Source: Desulfomicrobium sp. (lineage in GTDB: Bacteria > Desulfobacterota > Desulfovibrionia > Desulfovibrionales > Desulfomicrobiaceae). Taken from it: a stretch of 8,047 nucleotides of DNA. Below, one piece after another: positions 6,507 to 8,047 of this stretch. The notes beneath the pieces were generated by a model. The model had not been told where the DNA came from. It was given only the letters and a program-made list of their open reading frames with translations, and did not search any database. The position numbers and the translations under genes were made by a program. The stretch covers positions 1-8,047 of the forward strand of contig DPKT01000212.1 of assembly GCA_003542385.1 (NCBI GenBank), given 5' to 3'. The number at the start of each line of letters is the position of its first letter. The first letter of the stretch is position 1.

Positions 6507-7562
6507 CTATTTGCCGTATTCGCTCACCTTGGCCACGATCATGTCGTAGTAGCGCTTGCCTGCCCACTTCCCGAACTTGGGGTCGTTCGGGATCGTCCCG
6601 GCCTGCTGGGCGAACTTCTCGTGCACGGGCAGGACAGCGTCGTGGAAGGCCGCGCGCTGCTCCGGCGTCAGTTCGGCGATGGTCGCCCCGAACTTGTCCT
6701 TGGCCAGCTGTTCGAGTTCCGCGCGCATCTTCGTGTTCTCGGAGCGGTTGATGTCCTCGGCGATCCTGGCCGCGTCGACGAAGATCTTCTGCTGCTCGGG
6801 GGTCAGGCTTTCCCAGACCGGCAGGCTGACCATCTTGTACAGGCAGGTCAGGGAGTGGGAGGAGCGCGTGAGGAACTTGGCAACTTCCGTGAACTTCATC
6901 ATGACCGAGGTCGGGATGGGGTTCTCCTGCATGTCCACGGCGCCCTGCTGCAGGGCCGTGTACAGTTCGGGGAAGGGGATGCCAACGGGGTTGGCGCCGA
7001 GAGCCCGGAAGCTGTCCAGAAAGACGGGGGAGTCCATGACGCGCACGCGCACGCCCTTCATCTGCTCAGGCGAGGTGATGGTCCGGTCGCGCACGCCGAA
7101 GTCGCGCATCTCGTTCTCGGCGTAGCCGATGGGCATGAGCCCCATCTGCGGCATGAGGGCGTCCATGACGGTCTTGAACTCCTCGTCGGCCAGGACCTTG
7201 TAGGCCACCTCCTTGCTCGGGAAGAGGAAGAAGAGATCCAGCAGGCCCACCTGCGGAATGAGGTTGGACATGACCGCCGTGGTGCAGTCCATCATGTCCA
7301 GGGTGCCGAACTGGACCTGCTCCAGCATGGAGCGCTCGTTGCCGAGCTGGCCCAGGGGGAAGACCTCGATCTTGATCTCGCCCTTCGTCTCCTTCTCGAC
7401 GTGCTCGGCGAAGGCCAGTGCCGCGCGATGCATGGGGAAGGGCTTGTTGTCGATCTGGGTCGGCGCGATGTGGCCGAACTTGAGGACGCGCGCTGCCTGG
7501 GCCGAGGCGGCGCAGAAGATGGCCATGACCAGGACCAGGGTCACAAATCCTTTCGCTTTCAT
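6507..7562 (-). CDS. dctP: TRAP transporter periplasmic substrate-binding protein (DctP)
   Basis: 351 residues. The ATG at 7562 was chosen because AGGAG lies 6 nt upstream and a classic signal peptide begins there: a Lys-containing start, the hydrophobic run FVTLVLVMAIFCA, and a probable cleavage after SAQA (about residue 24). An upstream ATG at 7610 would add 16 polar residues before it and is unlikely. The mature protein binds an organic acid in the periplasm and hands it to DctQM. DctP-family motifs: LKFGHIAP at the mature N-terminus, GTLDMMDCTTAVMSN, MKGVRVRV with the conserved ligand-carboxylate Arg at about R174, and GIPFPELYTALQQGAVDMQENPI. The substrate is not decidable from sequence. 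The divergent 2-hydroxyacid dehydrogenase gene suggests lactate, glycolate or a similar acid, but C4-dicarboxylates or other acids remain possible. Confidence 0.94.
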   Translation of the reverse strand: MKAKGFVTLVLVMAIFCAASAQAARVLKFGHIAPTQIDNKPFPMHRAALAFAEHVEKETKGEIKIEVFPLGQLGNERSMLEQVQFGTLDMMDCTTAVMSNLIPQVGLLDLFFLFPSKEVAYKVLADEEFKTVMDALMPQMGLMPIGYAENEMRDFGVRDRTITSPEQMKGVRVRVMDSPVFLDSFRALGANPVGIPFPELYTALQQGAVDMQENPIPTSVMMKFTEVAKFLTRSSHSLTCLYKMVSLPVWESLTPEQQKIFVDAARIAEDINRSENTKMRAELEQLAKDKFGATIAELTPEQRAAFHDAVLPVHEKFAQQAGTIPNDPKFGKWAGKRYYDMIVAKVSEYGK

Positions 7563-7666
7563 TCGGTACTCCTGCGGAGCCGTGCCGGACGACTTCGCCA
7601 CAAGCAACATAACTCCATGTTTTTATTGAATATCTTGAAAAAAAGGCCGTATACGAAGCATAAACA

Positions 7667-7693
7667 ATTATCGATCGTCCCCTCTCTTGGCAA
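7667..7693 (-). promoter_or_regulatory. dctP: Weak candidate promoter for dctPQM
   Basis: Minus strand: TTGCCA (7693-7688) as -35 and GATAAT (7672-7667) as -10, each one mismatch from consensus. The spacing is only 15 bp, shorter than the usual 16-18. It would give a leader of about 95-100 nt before dctP. Confidence 0.3.
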
Positions 7694-7701
7694 CCCTTTT
7701 C

Positions 7702-7714
7702 TGACCACCGGTCA
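7702..7714. promoter_or_regulatory. Inverted repeat TGACC-ACC-GGTCA (candidate operator)
   Basis: A perfect 5-nt arm palindrome with a 3-nt centre, upstream of the candidate promoters for both divergent genes. Short palindromes of this form are typical of dimeric regulators; I cannot name the family with confidence. Confidence 0.35.
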
Positions 7715-7732
7715 CTTACGCGGGACGGCGGA

Positions 7733-7747
7733 CAATGCGGTGCATTG
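7733..7747. promoter_or_regulatory. Inverted repeat CAATGC-GGT-GCATTG (candidate operator)
   Basis: A perfect 6-nt arm palindrome with a 3-nt centre, overlapping the first three bases of the candidate -35 TTGACT (7745-7750) of the rightward gene. A protein bound here would be placed to repress the dehydrogenase. Its sequence differs from the palindrome at 7702-7714. Confidence 0.4.
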
Positions 7748-7773
7748 ACTTCGAAACGGCGGGAACCTAGTGA
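7745..7773 (+). promoter_or_regulatory. Weak candidate promoter for the FAD dehydrogenase
   Basis: TTGACT (7745-7750) matches the -35 consensus in five of six positions. After 17 bp comes TAGTGA (7768-7773), a poor -10. Only the -35 and its overlap with a palindrome make it worth listing. Confidence 0.25.
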
Positions 7774-7838
7774 TTCAGACCTTCCAGCAAACCCGCCCCG
7801 GCTCGACGTTTCCGGGGCTTCGACCACACGGAGCGACC

Positions 7839-8047
7839 ATGCTGCCACCAGATCTCCGTACCGGGCTGGCGCGCATCCTGCCCCCTGACCGCGTGCACCT
7901 CGATGCCGTGCGCACCCGCGTGTTCGCCCTCGACGCGAGCATCTACCAGCCCCGCGCCAGGGCGGTCGTGGACATCGAGAGCGAAGACGAAGTAACGGCC
8001 CTGCTCGGGCTGCTGCGCGAACACGGCGCGGGCGTGACCTTCCGCGG
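7839..8047 (+). CDS. FAD-linked 2-hydroxyacid dehydrogenase, D-lactate/glycolate type (5' part; runs off window)
   Basis: Open from the ATG at 7839 to the window edge (69 full codons, no stop). GGAG at 7830-7833 lies 5 nt upstream and supports the start. The visible residues match the beginning of the FAD-binding-4 (VAO-type) fold: LPPDRVHLDAVRTRVFALDASIYQ, then a strand AVVDIESEDEVTALLGLL and GAGVTFRG, the last being the entry to the flavin pyrophosphate-binding loop, normally continued by a GTSL-type motif just beyond the edge. Members oxidise D-lactate, glycolate or D-2-hydroxyglutarate-like acids and pass electrons to the quinone pool or Fe-S partners; many in sulfate reducers carry a fused C-terminal Fe-S domain, which cannot be checked here. 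There is no signal peptide, so it is cytoplasmic or membrane-associated. Its divergent position beside a TRAP operon suggests shared catabolism. The fold is confident, the substrate is not. Confidence 0.8.
   Translation, partial: MLPPDLRTGLARILPPDRVHLDAVRTRVFALDASIYQPRARAVVDIESEDEVTALLGLLREHGAGVTFR

Larger units (their letters stand above)
7563..7838. promoter_or_regulatory. 276-bp divergent intergenic region, dctP / FAD dehydrogenase
   Basis: This holds no convincing gene. The half next to dctP (about 7610-7670) is much richer in A/T than the rest of the window, and it carries a seven-base T-run on the minus strand and an 8-bp palindrome CGTATACG (7648-7655). The other half carries two perfect inverted repeats and a candidate promoter for the rightward gene, listed separately. 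It should contain the control region for both the TRAP operon and the dehydrogenase. Confidence 0.6.

Noticed and set aside
7648..7661. Partial resemblance to a loxP arm (TATACGAAGCAT)
   Set aside because: Only about nine bases match one arm and there is no properly spaced second arm or recombinase gene; this is chance similarity.
7688..7702. Possible sigma-54 promoter on the + strand (TTGGCA followed by CCCTTTTC)
   Set aside because: The invariant GC of the -12 element is missing at the required spacing, so it does not meet the sigma-54 pattern.
5961..7748. A 595-codon open frame on the + strand opposite dctQ and dctP
   Set aside because: Its translation is rich in His, Gly, Asp and Gln with no fold or motif, and it is the complement of genes with clear family motifs. 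In GC-rich DNA such antisense frames stay open because of third-position bias.

Overview
This GC-rich window reads as a chromosomal stretch of a free-living Gram-negative anaerobe. A sulfate-reducing deltaproteobacterium of the Desulfovibrio/Desulfomicrobium type fits best. That placement is an inference from gene content (anaerobic cobalamin pathway, TRAP transport, a lactate-dehydrogenase-like flavoprotein, a c-di-GMP enzyme) and codon style; no rRNA or other phylogenetic marker is present.

Layout. (1) nt 1-1328, + strand: the 3' part of cbiG and a complete cobJ/cbiH, two consecutive steps of corrin-ring synthesis. cobJ appears to start 106 nt inside cbiG. (2) nt 1353-3017, - strand: a GT-B, family-4-like glycosyltransferase, convergent with cobJ and carrying a C-terminal extension of about 120 residues that I do not recognise. 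(3) nt 3121-4572, + strand: a diguanylate cyclase with a degenerate-receiver-like N-terminus, a GAF-like middle and an intact GGEEF domain with an inhibitory site. It is divergent from the glycosyltransferase, and a perfect 15-bp palindrome lies between them. A strong stem-loop terminator ends it at nt 4597-4639. (4) nt 4645-7562, - strand: a complete three-gene TRAP transporter operon, dctP-dctQ-dctM, with a terminator-like hairpin between dctP and dctQ. (5) nt 7839 to the right edge, + strand: the first 69 residues of an FAD-linked 2-hydroxyacid (D-lactate/glycolate type) dehydrogenase, divergent from dctP across a 276-bp spacer that holds two short perfect palindromes.

How the genes may work together: CbiG and CobJ act in sequence in vitamin B12 synthesis. 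The TRAP operon and the divergent flavoprotein look like an uptake-and-oxidation pair for an organic acid, possibly a 2-hydroxy acid, perhaps under a shared regulator binding the spacer. The substrate cannot be read from the sequence. The glycosyltransferase and the cyclase have no obvious link to these modules beyond sharing a divergent promoter region. I see no mobile element, CRISPR array, tRNA or rRNA, and no convincing sign of an undescribed multi-gene system. The points most worth checking are regulatory (the dctP/dctQ attenuator and the palindromes in both divergent spacers), the cbiG/cobJ overlap, and the unassigned domains of the glycosyltransferase and the cyclase.
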